A DNA stretch of 64,000 nucleotides. Source: JANXQG01 sp963780045 (GTDB lineage: Bacteria; Planctomycetota; Planctomycetia; Pirellulales; Thermoguttaceae). Within the stretch, counting starts at the first letter, position 1. Each line of letters starts with the position of its first letter. Under the pieces are notes generated by a model. It was not told where the DNA came from. It saw only the letters and a list, made by a program, of their open reading frames with translations, and did no database searches. The stretch covers positions 4,774,001-4,838,000 of the forward strand of contig CAVZZZ010000001.1 in assembly GCA_963780045.1 (NCBI GenBank). Direction: 5' to 3'. Shown here in pieces: positions 1 to 9,921 of this stretch. Made by a program: the position numbers and the translations under genes.

Positions 1-25
1 AACTCCGTTCCGCCGGAAATCACCC

Positions 26-1231
26 ATGTCGCGAACCATCGTGCTCGGCTTGATGAGCGCCTCCTTTCTATCCGCTCTCCCACCGATCTGCAAGACCGGC
101 TGTGCGGCCGACGACAGGGCGAAGACGACGTCGGACAAGCATGCGCGGCAGGCTGACATGGATTCGGCAAGCAGAAGAATTGACGCGATTTTCTCGCCGC
201 TGGCGGACGCGAAATCGCCGGGCACGGCAGTTTTGGTTCGCAAGGATGGCCGCATAGTGATCCAGCGCGGCTACGGCGTGCGCGATCTACATTCCAAAGC
301 GAAGATCGACGGAGAGACCAATTTTCGTCTGGCGTCGTGCAGCAAGCAGTTCACCGCCATGTCCATCATGCTGCTGGTTCACGATGGCAAGCTGAGCTAC
401 GAAAGCAAGCTCACGGATATCTTTCCGGAGTTTCCCGCCTACGGCCGCGAGATCACCGTTCGACATCTGCTGAACCATGTTTCCGGGCTGCCGGACTACG
501 AGGACCTGATGGACAGGCTCTGTCCGGGCCGCTGGACCGCCGAGAACCAAATCCAGGACCGCGAAGTGCTTTCGCTGCTGGAAAAGCAGAACGAGACAAA
601 GTTTCCGCCGGGCACGAAATGGGCCTACAGCAATTCCGGCTACGTCGTTCTCGGATTGATCGCTGCCAAGGTGTCTGGCGAGCCGTTCCCGGAGTTTCTG
701 CACGATCGCATATTCGCGCCGTTGAAAATGGACCACACGCTGGGCTATGTGAAACGCAAGAACGAGATTTCCAACCGCGCCTACGGCCATACAAAGCAAG
801 CAAGCGGCTGGAAGCAGACAGACCAAAGTTCCACGTCGGCGACGCTGGGCGACGGCGGCGTCTACTCTTCGCTTTCGGACCTGGCAAAGTGGGATGAGGC
901 TCTCGCGCGGCACACGCTGCTGAGCGAAAAGGAAATGCTCCCCGCGCTGACGCCAGTGGAACTCGCAAGCGGTTCGCTGCCGGTATGGCCGGCGAACTCC
1001 GATCGGCCCGAAGGCACGCCCGTTTCATATGGATTCGGCTAGTTTCTCGATCCGTATCGCGGCCACGGCCGGATGTGGCACTACGGCGATACGATGGGTT
1101 TTCACAGCTACATCGAGCGCTTCGTGCCCGGCAAGCTTTCGATCATCGTGCTTTGCAATCGTACCGACCTTGATCCTGAAGATCTCGCCCGGCAACTCGC
1201 AAACGTCTATTTGGCTCCAGCGAGAAACTGA
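26..1231 (+). pseudogene. serine hydrolase (beta-lactamase/PBP4* family) broken by an in-frame TAG
   Basis: This reads as a secreted serine hydrolase of the class C beta-lactamase-like family. A signal-peptide-like start is followed by the S-x-x-K motif at S104-K107 and Y-S-N at residues 201-203. The frame stops at TAG 1040-1042, exactly where a related fragment at 4355-4408 has TGG (Trp). Beyond the TAG the same frame stays open to TGA 1229-1231 and encodes the third catalytic motif (H-x-G, about residues 352-354). The truncated 338-residue product would therefore lack part of the active site. A G-to-A nonsense mutation is the simplest reading; a sequencing error is possible. Confidence 0.8.
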
Positions 1232-1307
1232 GTCGCCTGAAATGGCTGAATCGTCCCGCTGCTGAACATCGGAAAGATCGGGCCTCAGCGGCCGCCCCAA
1301 GCGGCGA

Positions 1308-3515
1308 TTACGAGACTGGCTCGACCGCAACGGCCGCGTCCGGCAAGACCGCGTCGGGAAGTACCGTCGCCGGGCCGATGCCGGCTTCGGAGCAACTGTC
1401 GCCGCCGGAGTCCCCGACGGTGACCACGATCCCGCCGAGCTGGTTGCTGAAATCGACGATGATCGGGCCGCCGCGAGTGATATCGACGGTCGTTTCGGCC
1501 GTTGCCCCGGCCGGACTGGTCTCCTGGACCATGTAGGCGCCCAGTCCCGGATCGTTGAAACGATAGCTGCCGTCGGCCCCGGTCGTGGTGGTGGCGATCA
1601 AGGCGCCCGTCGAGTCAAGCAGCACTATCGTAGCGCCGCTTACGCCGGACACGGACCTGCCGCTTCCGGTGGTCACCCGGCCGCCGATCGAGGTCGCAAA
1701 AAAGAACACGTCCGGCTGCAGGTTCGTGACCGTCGTGTTCCGCTCGATGATGTCGGCCAATGTCGTATTGTTGAGTTGATTGACGAGTTGCAGAGGATCG
1801 GCGCCTTCGTAGAAAAAGCGGTCGCCGTCGCGAAGTTGTTCGAACTGTTGCGCGAGAAGGGCTTGCTCCGTTTTGCCCAGCGACGAGCCGGGCAAATGGT
1901 CTTCTGCCATCAGCCCAACAAAGAGTTCCACGTTGTTCACGTTGCCGTAGATTTGCTTCAATTCCTGCCGCAACTGCACGTTGCCGGTGATCTGGGCAAA
2001 CGACGTTACCGGCTTTTCGCCCAGGGACACGCGAACCTGGTTATACGTGGCGTCGCCTTCGTCGCGCCCGCGCTGGATGTCGTCGGCAATGAGGTCGCTG
2101 GCGCCGACCTCGACATTGTTCACGATCGGCGCGTCCGGAAACAGCGCGTTGCGAAGCCCGTCGACCGTCTGCTCGTCCACTTCCTGCGCCAGGTCGCTGG
2201 AGAGATACTTCAGGTTCCCGGCCACTTCGCCGGGCTGGGCCACGATGCCGGGTTGGAAGAAGTCCTGGGACAGGGCCAGGTCCGGCAAGATCGGATTGCC
2301 GTCGTTGTCCAGGAACTCCACGTCGTCGTCCAAGAGCGTGTGCAGGCGAAACGCGGCGCTGGCAAATTCCGTGGAGATCGAGGCATTCACGTTCGGATTG
2401 TAGCCGCGATACGGCGTCAAGGCGTTCGCTCCCATCAAGGCGGGCAGCCACTCGTTATAGGTGATCGATTGGATCTCGCCGATGACGATCTGCCGCGCTC
2501 CGTCGTACAACTGCTGGTCCGTCCAGTTGGGATGCTCCTTGGCCAAAAGCGCAGCCTGGTAGTTGTGTTCGCGAACGAAGAGAGTGGTGATGTTCGTCAG
2601 CTCGACGTTTTCGTTGGCGCGGACGTCGCCGGCGGCAAAGAGGGACGTCTCCGGCAAGCCGACGTTGTCCGCCATGTCGAGTCCCATCGTGTTATACGGC
2701 AGCAAATCCCCGGCGCTGGTTTTCAGCATCCCGCCCGAGAACGTCCGCAGCGCCGCGGCCGTCGCCGCGTCGCTCCCGTAAATCATGCTGCCGTCGATGT
2801 ACGAAGTGTCGAGGTTTACGAACTGCGCCGGGTTGCGCGTGCTCGTGCCGGTGCTCGGCGCGACTTGGCTGCGATTGAAGGCGATGGTCAGGTCACCTTG
2901 GTCCGTGGGGTCGAAAGTCGGGTTGCCGGCTGGAATGGGAATGTTCATCGGCGCCGTGCCCGCCTCGGTGAGGTCGATGTCGTGGTCGATGAATTGTCCC
3001 CACGCATAAACCCAGTCGCTCATTTCGCGATTGTTGTTCAGATCTTGCTCGACGCCATTGATGTCTTGATTGGCAATCAGATTGGAAATTACCCTTGCGC
3101 TGGGCAGCGACTGCCCGTTCGCCGCGGAGATGCCGTCGGCGAACGCCGCCGGGGCAAGGCGCACGAAGTTGCTGCCTGCCGCTCCCCAGGCGGGTTGCGC
3201 CAGATTGTTGCCGAGGCCGTTGATCGGCTCCACGGCCGCGGCCGGCATCGGTCCCGCGGTTGAAGCGGGCGGCGACATGGCAGTGGCGGCGGCGCCGCCG
3301 CCGGAGAAGACCAGTCGCCCTTCGAGCGGCTCGAAGCCGAGTCTCCGCTTGAGGGAGCGTCTTGTGGAATTGTGACGTGCCGGGGGCCTCGAATGGAACA
3401 GCGCGCAGCGCACGCGCGAAAAGTAACCGATGCATTGTACGAATGTAGATTGGAGAAGAGCCCGTTCATAAATAGTCACTGAATCGACGGATAAACCGCC
3501 GCAGTTTGCTGCCAA
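1308..3515 (-). CDS. animal-type haem peroxidase with C-terminal carboxypeptidase-regulatory-like domain
   Basis: This is a 735-residue secreted or surface peroxidase of the animal haem peroxidase superfamily. WGQFIDHD near residue 178 supplies the distal His and a candidate haem-linking Asp. Other family motifs seen are FVREHN, the helix around TYNEWLPALMG and IQRGRDEGDATYN. The proximal-His segment reads FRLH where relatives usually have FRxGH. The last ~100 residues (SGVSGATIVLLDSTG onward) look like a SdrD-B/Cna-B fold. FEPLEGRLVFS near residue 61 matches the N-terminal motif of many planctomycete exported proteins. The start shown is TTG; a later GTG or TTG is possible. It converges with the broken hydrolase on its left. 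Confidence 0.85.
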   Translation of the reverse strand: MAANCGGLSVDSVTIYERALLQSTFVQCIGYFSRVRCALFHSRPPARHNSTRRSLKRRLGFEPLEGRLVFSGGGAAATAMSPPASTAGPMPAAAVEPINGLGNNLAQPAWGAAGSNFVRLAPAAFADGISAANGQSLPSARVISNLIANQDINGVEQDLNNNREMSDWVYAWGQFIDHDIDLTEAGTAPMNIPIPAGNPTFDPTDQGDLTIAFNRSQVAPSTGTSTRNPAQFVNLDTSYIDGSMIYGSDAATAAALRTFSGGMLKTSAGDLLPYNTMGLDMADNVGLPETSLFAAGDVRANENVELTNITTLFVREHNYQAALLAKEHPNWTDQQLYDGARQIVIGEIQSITYNEWLPALMGANALTPYRGYNPNVNASISTEFASAAFRLHTLLDDDVEFLDNDGNPILPDLALSQDFFQPGIVAQPGEVAGNLKYLSSDLAQEVDEQTVDGLRNALFPDAPIVNNVEVGASDLIADDIQRGRDEGDATYNQVRVSLGEKPVTSFAQITGNVQLRQELKQIYGNVNNVELFVGLMAEDHLPGSSLGKTEQALLAQQFEQLRDGDRFFYEGADPLQLVNQLNNTTLADIIERNTTVTNLQPDVFFFATSIGGRVTTGSGRSVSGVSGATIVLLDSTGALIATTTTGADGSYRFNDPGLGAYMVQETSPAGATAETTVDITRGGPIIVDFSNQLGGIVVTVGDSGGDSCSEAGIGPATVLPDAVLPDAAVAVEPVS

Positions 3516-3667
3516 TTATCCAGCAAACATGTTCGAAGTTTTTTACTGGCAGCCGCTAGAGGTGACGGACCCGTCGCTCGACTCGAAAAGAACGTTGACA
3601 AGCCCGCCGCGATGCGGGATAATTGACGGTGAGTTGGGCAGTGGCGGTAAACTTCTCTTGCGTAATG

Positions 3668-4341
3668 TCCTACACTGCGAAAGTCGCCATCCCAAGTCAA
3701 CTTCTCTTGGGGGCGCAGCGGGGCGACGGTTCGGCCCGCGATAGTCTTTTGATCGCGTCGGGGGAATACCTTTCGGCCATCGCTCGGCAACGGATTGGCC
3801 GTGGCCTTCAGAGCAAGGTGGATGCATCGGACATCGTCCAGGAGGCGATTGTCGCGGCGCACCGGCATTTCGCCGAGTTTCGCGGTTCGACCGAGGCCGA
3901 ATTCGCCGTCTGGCTACGGAAGATCCTGACCGCGCGCATCGCCAATGTTCGCCGTCACTTTGCGCAAGGCGGCGCGACGCTCGACGGGAGCAAAGTCTGT
4001 CCTCGCGGGAGGAGGCCGCCAGGCGCGCGATCGGTTCGGCGCTGGCCGCCGACACCGCCAATTCGCCCAGCGAACTGGCGGCAGGTCGCGAACGGGCGGA
4101 GCGGATCGCGCTGGCGTTGACCTCGTTGCCGCCGCATTACCGCCAGGTGATCGCGCTCCGCATCTTCGACGACCTCGCGTTTGCGGAGGTCGCCCGGCGC
4201 ATGGGCCGAACCATCGACAGCGTGGAAAAGCTCTGGCGCCGTGCGCTGGAACGATTGCGCAAGGTTCTCGTCGGCATCAAAATCAGCACGCTTGAGTCCG
4301 GGGCGGACAGTCCGTTCATGGCGGACATCAACGACAAATAA
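3668..4341 (+). CDS. ECF RNA polymerase sigma factor, frameshifted
   Basis: Region 2 (DASDIVQEAIVAAHRHFAEF, then WLRKIL) is read in one frame up to about 3965. Region 4, the -35-recognising helix-turn-helix (PPHYRQVIALRIF to GRTIDSVEKLWRRALERL), is in another frame and ends at 4341. Restoring one base near 3965-3969 gives a continuous protein of about 225 residues with a plausible linker (HFAQRRRDARREQSL). As written neither half is a working sigma factor. The ATG at 3668 is preferred; an ATG at 3623 is also in frame. No anti-sigma gene is adjacent. The break is either an assembly indel or real decay, since both neighbours are also damaged. Confidence 0.75.
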
Positions 4342-4354
4342 TAAACTGAAACTC

Positions 4355-4408
4355 GACCGGCCCGCGGGCACGCCCGTGTCGTACGGATTCGGCTGGTTTC
4401 TCGATCCG
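4355..4408 (+). pseudogene. 54-bp remnant of the serine hydrolase gene
   Basis: These 54 bases match 1001-1054 at 47 of 54 positions without gaps and encode DRPAGTPVSYGFGWFLDP. This is the segment just before the third catalytic motif. The match ends abruptly on both sides. It is a fragment of a paralogue rather than a recent duplicate. Its TGG codon identifies the TAG at 1040 as a mutated Trp codon. Confidence 0.75.
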
Positions 4409-4485
4409 CGTAGAGTAAAGTGCCGAGAATTGGCGTGTCCAATGTTTGCCGCCTGCTTTTTCGCTCTGACCGGTGAAAGGCGCCG

Positions 4486-4987
4486 ATGACTCCGATCGTG
4501 ATTCCGACGGCGAGGCTCGATCTTGTTCTCATGACGCCGGATGAAGTCCTGGCGCACGCCGCGTCGCTGCCTCCGGCCGAGCGCGGAAGTGTCGCCCGAC
4601 TGGCTCGCGCGGGTCCGGGCCACGCCGCCGGGCGACCCCTGGGCGCTGGGCTTCGCGGTCGTAGAGCGTCTTAGCGCGCGCGGCGTCGGGGGCTGCGGCT
4701 TCAAGGGGCCGCCGGACGCGGATGGGACCGTCGAGCTGGCCTACGGCATCGACCAGGCCCACCGCGGGCGCGGGTACGCCGCCGAGGCCGCCGCGGCCCT
4801 TGCCGCATTCGCCTTTGCCAGCGGCCGGGTCCGCCGCGTGTGCGCCCACACCAAGCCGGGCAACGTCGCCTCGGAGCGGGTCCTCGCTCGCTGCGGCTTC
4901 CACTACGTCGGAGAGGTAGCCGATCCCGAAGACGGGCCCGTCTCCCGCTGGGAGCTGAGTGAGAACAGGGACATCACGGATTTCTAA
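4486..4987 (+). CDS. GNAT family N-acetyltransferase, frameshifted
   Basis: The first 33 codons (MTPIVIPTARLDLVLMTPDE) are a typical start for RimJ/RimL-like GNATs. The acetyl-CoA-binding core (VELAYGIDQAHRGRGYAAEA, then NVASERVLARCGF) follows in another frame from about 4586. Removing one G of the GG near 4586 joins them as LPPAEREVSPDWLARV. The product would transfer an acetyl group from acetyl-CoA to an unknown amine. The last residues (SENRDITDF) are encoded by the palindromic element at 4961-5057, so the native C-terminus appears replaced. Confidence 0.75.
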
Positions 4988-5057
4988 TGCTGACGAATGT
5001 TGTAGTTACTTATGAGATGTAATCGCGGAAAGTATCAGAGATGTCCCTATTTCTGCC
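4961..5057. repeat. REP/MITE-like palindromic element
   Basis: AGGGACATC at 4968-4976 faces its reverse complement GATGTCCCT at about 5039-5047. The similarity extends to roughly 20 imperfect bases at each end. The A/T-rich middle (about 60 bases) differs from the flanking G/C-rich genes. The element supplies the stop codons of two facing genes, GNAT and the MBOAT-like gene. That is what an insertion that truncated both would look like. No transposase is encoded. Confidence 0.55.
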
Positions 5058-5769
5058 GCCGGTAGTTGTAGCGAAGCCAGAACTCGGAGACCGACCGCGA
5101 CAGGTAGGCGTTTTGGATGATCGGACGCGTGTCGAATCCCGCCAGGCGCTCGATCCCGCACAGCGCGCTCCAGAGCGAATCAATACCAAGCACAAAAACT
5201 AGAAGCATCACCACGTGGTCCAGCGCAAAGCTCGACCGCAGCAGGGCGACGCGGGACAGCGCCATCATTGCCAAAAGCGCGATGGCGAAACCGGCGGACC
5301 CGCCGGCCAGACGCATAACCTCGAACCAAGGACTCCCACCGTCCGGCAGGCGCCGCATGTGATCAGGATAAACGGCGGAAAGTACGGGCAGCGGAATTAG
5401 GAAGCGGTAGTATTCCCGCAGAACCATGCTCCGGTCGACATCGCCCCAACGGCGAAAAAAATCGACCATTTTGAAGGCGATGTCCACCGATACAAACGCG
5501 GACGCCGCGCGTCGCCCTACCTTGGCCGGCGGAACAAGCAACGGGCAGGCGACTACGACCGGCACAAGGCACCAGACGGCTGCCGCGCCTAGCCGGCTTG
5601 GCAGCTTCTGTCGCAGCAGCGGTGCGACGGCAGCCAGGCCATACGCAATGAGGATTGCCAAAATGAGCCAAAACACGATCGTCCTCGGAAGGCGCTCTCG
5701 CCGTTCTCGCAATGCATTGATTGTACCGGCACCTTCCTTTAGCAGCGTAATCCGCGATTTCCGATGCAT
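5047..5769 (-). CDS. MBOAT/wax-synthase-like membrane acyltransferase, C-terminally truncated
   Basis: A 240-residue membrane protein with about six hydrophobic segments. It ends in NAYLSRSVSEFWLRYNYRRQK. The part R-S-V-S-E-F-W-x-R-Y-N resembles the conserved MBOAT or bacterial wax-synthase-like motif (R-S-x-x-D-F-W-x-R-W-N). In complete members the catalytic His lies downstream of it. Here the frame stops just after the motif, where the palindromic element begins. The gene is probably a truncated remnant lacking the catalytic region. The ATG at 5767-5769 has no strong ribosome-binding site. Confidence 0.5.
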   Translation of the reverse strand: MHRKSRITLLKEGAGTINALRERRERLPRTIVFWLILAILIAYGLAAVAPLLRQKLPSRLGAAAVWCLVPVVVACPLLVPPAKVGRRAASAFVSVDIAFKMVDFFRRWGDVDRSMVLREYYRFLIPLPVLSAVYPDHMRRLPDGGSPWFEVMRLAGGSAGFAIALLAMMALSRVALLRSSFALDHVVMLLVFVLGIDSLWSALCGIERLAGFDTRPIIQNAYLSRSVSEFWLRYNYRRQK

Positions 5770-5887
5770 TGACAGCGCTCGCCGCGCCCCGCCGCCGGAG
5801 GGGGTTTGACAACCAGGTGCCGCCCGGCAATGATTGAAGAACGTGGGAACTTCTTGCCCTCGAACCGTCTCTAATTGTCAGACAACT

Positions 5888-6463
5888 GTGAACGACGACG
5901 CCCAACTGATTAGCCAGGCTTTGGCGGGCCAAACGTCAGCCTTCGGGCAATTGGTGCAAAAGTACCAGGACAGGCTGTATAACACGGTGGTCCACGTGGC
6001 GGGCAATGCCGAGGACGCCAAGGACGTAGTGCAAGAGGCTTTCGTCCAGGCGTTCCTCAAGTTGGAGTCGTTCCAGGGCGCCAGCGCTTTTTACACATGG
6101 CTGTACCGCATCGCCTTCAACGTGGCGGCGACCCATCGCCGCCGCCGCGCCAGCGTGCGCACGGCCGAGCAGGCGGCCATTGCCGACGGCTTGACCCGCG
6201 GCTCGGAGGCATCCATGCAGGCGGCCGAGGGTCCAAGCGACCGGTTGGAGCGTGAAGAGCGCTGCCGGCAGGTGCGAGATGCCATCTCGCGGCTTGCCGA
6301 GGAGTACCGCGTGGTATTGGTGCTCCGCGAAATGGAAGGGTATTGCTACGAGACGATTGCCGAAGTCCTTGACCTGCCGGTGGGCACGGTCCGCAGCCGC
6401 TTGCACCGCGCGCGGATGCAGCTCCGCGAGGAGTTGAAGGTCGTTTTGGCGGTGGAAGAATAA
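5888..6463 (+). CDS. ECF RNA polymerase sigma factor (RpoE/SigW type)
   Basis: Complete ECF sigma factor of 191 residues. Region 2 carries EDAKDVVQEAFVQAFLKLESFQG and TWLYRIAFN. Region 4 carries LAEEYRVVLVLREMEGYCYE and the recognition helix around VGTVRSRLHRARMQL. The GTG at 5888 (VNDDAQLISQALAG) is chosen because this family typically opens with MNDDAQLI; a TTG at 5834 would add 18 residues. The anti-sigma gene starts four bases after the stop. This is the usual sigma/anti-sigma operon, so the factor is presumably held inactive until an envelope signal releases it. Confidence 0.92.
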   Translation: MNDDAQLISQALAGQTSAFGQLVQKYQDRLYNTVVHVAGNAEDAKDVVQEAFVQAFLKLESFQGASAFYTWLYRIAFNVAATHRRRRASVRTAEQAAIADGLTRGSEASMQAAEGPSDRLEREERCRQVRDAISRLAEEYRVVLVLREMEGYCYETIAEVLDLPVGTVRSRLHRARMQLREELKVVLAVEE

Positions 6464-6467
6464 GACG

Positions 6468-8536
6468 ATGAGCGACATTTCCGACAGCGAACTGCTAAGC
6501 GCCTATCTGGACGGCGAATTGACCGCCCAAGAGCAGGCCCGCGCAGAGCAAATGCTGGCTGTGAGCGCGGAAGCCCGGCAGTTGCTGGAGGAGCTGTGCG
6601 CCGTAAGCGGGACGTTGCAAGGTCTTCCGCAGCAAAAGCTGGGCGAGGACCTCTCGGCGCGCGTGCTGCAAATCGCCGAGCGGCGGATGCTTTCGCCGGA
6701 AGATGGGGACGGGCCTGACGCGGCCGAGAAACCGTCGGCCGGGCGGGCCGTCGCGTCGCTGGCTACGTCCGCGGACGGCCCGTCAGTTGGCTTCCCCTGG
6801 CACGAAATCTCCTGGCGGGGCTTGTTCAGCCCCAGGTCGCTGATCTGGTCGGCCGTTATGGTGATCGCGGCTGTTATCATTTATTACAAGTCCCCGCCGC
6901 CCAACGCAAACCACCAGCAGGCCCGGTTTGACGACACGAAACCCGTGACTGCGCCGGCCGACGGGAGAAAGAGCAAATCCGAGACGCATGCAGCTTGGGC
7001 CAGTCGCGAGGAAAAGTCGGCCGAACCGAGAGCTCGCGCGTTGGCGAAGACGGGCGAACGACTCAACCCCGACAAGGACAAGAAAGCGATCGAAAAGCTG
7101 ACTGACGCAAGAGACAAGCTGGCCGTCGATGAGCTGACGCGGGATCGTTCCCAGGCCCGTGACAAACCGCAAGAGAAGCCGGCAATGAAGGTCCTGCCGG
7201 TAGATTCTACGGCACAATCCAATGCTCTCGGGCAATTGCGCGACGAGGAGGTTATGCGGAATGCGCCTGCCGGGGCGGTTGCCAAGAAAGATGCCGCCAA
7301 AGCGATCGGCGGCGGCGCGCGCTCTCTGCAAACCGAACGTCACATGGATGCGATGAAAGGCGCCTTGGCAGGATCGCTCGCCACCAACGAACCGTCAAAG
7401 GCGCCAGCAACCGCGGCCGCGGCCCCCGCGCCGCGCCCGCCGCGCCCTCCACGTCAAACGTGGTTGCCCCGATGGCTCCGGCGGCGGTCGCTTCCTCGCA
7501 GTCCTTGGCGCAGCAATCCGAGGACAGGAAATCGGGCTTTGCCGCCAAGCGCGCAGAGCCGCCGGCAACAGTCATCCAAATGACCTGCTCCTCGGCCGCC
7601 GCGCAAAACGGCTTGTTTACCCAGTTGAGCGCTCAAAACGGTCTCGTCGTGCGCCAGTTGGTGGATAGCCGGCCGCAGGCGATGCCGCAGAGTGAAACTG
7701 CGAAGACCGGCAACTACAGTGTGGCGGGTAACGCTCCCATGCCGCTCGCCAACAGCGCTAGCGGCGACAACTCGTCCAACGGGCTCCAGCAGATCGCGCC
7801 GCAGGCGCCGGCCGGGGCGAACCAGATGCAAAACGAGACGATCTCGCAGTCGGCCTCGCGCGCGGCGTCGCAGTCGAATTTTACTCAGAGGCGCGGGGCC
7901 GCGCCGACCGCGAGCAACGGCAGTCTAAACTTCAACGGCGGCAACTCCATACAGGCGGGTGGTGGCGGCGGCCCGTACCAGAACCGTTTCGGCGCACAGG
8001 ACACGGCGCAGTCCGCCATTACATCGAACTTCAACCTAATGCCGGACAATGGAAGCGCGGCATGGTACTATTACGAGTGCGAGGCCACGCCCGATCAGTT
8101 GAATCGGCTTTTATCGCAGCTGCGCGACCGCCGCGACGAATTTGCGCTGACGGAGCACGGCCAATCGCACAACACGGTCTTGGCAACCGGCAGCCGCAGC
8201 CCCGGTGGCGAGCAGGCGCATGGCCCTAATTGGTATGGCTACAAGGCCGCCGAGAACGGAGCTACTCAAACCGCGGCGGCCAAAGGCGGTGCTGAGCAGC
8301 GCCAGTTGGAAGCCGAAGCAGGACAGGCCGGTTCGGACTATGGCCGCGCGACACAACGGCGCTTTGGCGGGGGCATGGGCGGCAGAGCGGCCGCGCCGAA
8401 GGCCCAAGCGGCCGCTCAACCGGCTGAAGGCGCTGGAAAAACCCAGCACGTCGTCTTTGTGCTCAACGTGGTCGATCGCGTCGCCCCGCCGGTGGCCGCC
8501 CCTGCTACGCCTCCACCAGCACCAGTGGGGAAATAG
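6468..8536 (+). CDS. membrane-anchored anti-sigma factor, frameshifted
   Basis: The N-terminus (SDSELLSAYLDGELTAQEQARAEQML) is the short helical domain of anti-sigma factors that binds the partner sigma. A single membrane span (WSAVMVIAAVIIYY, about residues 126-139) is followed by a long Ala/Gln/Ser-rich outer region. The first frame degenerates near 7430 in a GC-rich stretch. The adjacent frame continues with a folded C-terminal part (YYYECEATPDQLNRLLSQLRDRRDEF) to 8536. One base restored at about 7415-7440 gives ~690 residues. Pairing with the sigma factor four bases upstream makes the regulatory role likely; the ligand of the outer domain is unknown. Confidence 0.75.
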
Positions 8537-8556
8537 GCTTTTGGATAGACGTGGCT

Positions 8557-9024
8557 TTACGCGCCCATAGCTCGCCGCTTTTCGGCGACGAACTTCAGAT
8601 GATGCGCGATGTGCCCGCCGGCGCCCGAGACAAGAGTTTCCAGCGTCAGCGGGCCTCTTTCGGAATGAACGCCCACCCGCTGAAAATCGTCGTCGGCCAG
8701 CGTCCGCAGAATCGCGGCGACTTGCCGATGGATGGCGTCGACTAGGGCGACCTCGTTTTCCATGTCGCGCTGGTGGTATTGCAGCCGCGCGGCAAAAAGC
8801 TTCTCGTCACCGCCCGGCAGCGCCGGCCGGTCCTCGGCAATCACGCGCTTGATGCGGTCGGCATAGACAATCTCGAAGTCGGCCAAATGGCAGACGACTT
8901 CCAGCGTCGACCACTTGCCGGCAATCGGCCGTTGCCTGGCTTGATCGGGGGAGAGCCCGGCCACGGCGTCGCGAAGCCGCCGGGCGCTGGCAAGATAGTC
9001 GTCGATCAGCGCGGTGCGGTCCAT
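8557..9024 (-). CDS. DinB superfamily protein
   Basis: 155 residues, the usual size of the DinB/YfiT four-helix-bundle family. Helix-borne metal ligands can be seen in CHLADFE (about residue 46) and in GHIAHHLKF near the C-terminus. A third His lies in the central helix (LVDAIHRQV). Such proteins bind a divalent metal; some are thiol-dependent S-transferases, but no substrate can be assigned. It is convergent with the anti-sigma gene and is not obviously in an operon. Confidence 0.8.
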   Translation of the reverse strand: MDRTALIDDYLASARRLRDAVAGLSPDQARQRPIAGKWSTLEVVCHLADFEIVYADRIKRVIAEDRPALPGGDEKLFAARLQYHQRDMENEVALVDAIHRQVAAILRTLADDDFQRVGVHSERGPLTLETLVSGAGGHIAHHLKFVAEKRRAMGA

Positions 9025-9057
9025 TGCGTTGGCTACTCGACGGGGAAACTTGCGGTG

Positions 9058-9612
9058 CTAAGAATTGGGCGGTTGGCCATTCTTGCCGTTGGTACTCTGG
9101 GCATGCTTGCCGTTGGTGCCATTGCCGTTGGCCTTCGGATTCGACAGGAGCTTGCGATGGCGGCGACCGTTGCCGTTGCCGCCGGCAGCAGCGGCAAGTT
9201 CAGGCTGGATTTCTTTCAATTGATCGACAAAGGTCTGGGCGAGCCGCTGGATGCTCCGGCGGCGGCTCTGATCGCGGAGCCTGGCTGCGAGCTGCAGCAA
9301 CCGTTCCGCCTGCGGCTTTGCCAACTGCGTCTCTTGCAGCCACTCTTCAGGCTCGACAACCAAGTCGGTAATGGAAACTCCAAGTGCCGCCGCCCAGGCG
9401 GTCAACGTGCTGATGGACAAGTCCGCGGCCTCTTCCTGAAGGCGGACCTTCTCAACGGTCGTCCCCAAGCGCCGGGCAAGCTCGTGATGCGAAAGTCCTT
9501 TAGCACTTCGCACCGCGCCAACCCGGTGGAGCGCCATACTCGCGGCCGACGCGCCAAGTTCGACGATATCCTGATGACCGTTGTTTGCCTCGGACGGCAT
9601 GTTCTCGTTCAT
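9058..9612 (-). CDS. XRE/Cro-CI type helix-turn-helix regulator
   Basis: Residues 30-90 form a lambda-repressor-like HTH (VRSAKGLSHHELARRLGTTVEKVRLQEEAADLSISTLTAWAAALGVSITDLV). A helical dimerisation segment follows (AERLLQLAARLRDQSRRRSIQRLAQTFVDQL). The tail is Asn/Gly/Lys-rich low complexity (NGNGTNGKHAQSTNGKNG). It is likely a DNA-binding repressor with no obvious target here. It lies upstream of and codirectional with the dinB-like gene, so the two may be cotranscribed, and is divergent from feoA. Confidence 0.75.
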   Translation of the reverse strand: MNENMPSEANNGHQDIVELGASAASMALHRVGAVRSAKGLSHHELARRLGTTVEKVRLQEEAADLSISTLTAWAAALGVSITDLVVEPEEWLQETQLAKPQAERLLQLAARLRDQSRRRSIQRLAQTFVDQLKEIQPELAAAAGGNGNGRRHRKLLSNPKANGNGTNGKHAQSTNGKNGQPPNS

Positions 9613-9921
9613 AAGACACCAAGTTACCCCACGACGCGCAAGTCGTCAAATTAGATTTCCGTGAGCATTCGGCTTAATGCGCGTTCGGACAATACAAATT
9701 CCAAGAAGAGCCCCACCACGAGTCTATTGTGGACAAAATAGCGTCGGATTGCAAATTGGATTTCTCGTCGGAAGCGATTAAAAGAGAAATCATCCCTCAT
9801 ACACCGACTTTGGGGGGCTAACATGAACAAGATTGACGGCCCGGAATCCGCCCGGCGGGTCGCGTTTGGCGGCTCCGTCGTCCTTGATTCCGGCTGCGGC
9901 ATCGTCTATACTGCATTCGTC

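Noticed and set aside
26..1231. Recoding of TAG as an amino acid
   Set aside because: Other genes here use TAG as a normal stop (for example the Cys-rich Feo protein at 12811-12813), and a related fragment has TGG at this site.
1029..1265. Separate small gene after the hydrolase stop
   Set aside because: The sequence in the hydrolase frame continues conserved family motifs, so it is the 3' part of the broken gene.
1776..3263. 495-codon plus-strand frame under the peroxidase
   Set aside because: It mirrors conserved peroxidase codons and has no recognisable domain or start signal.
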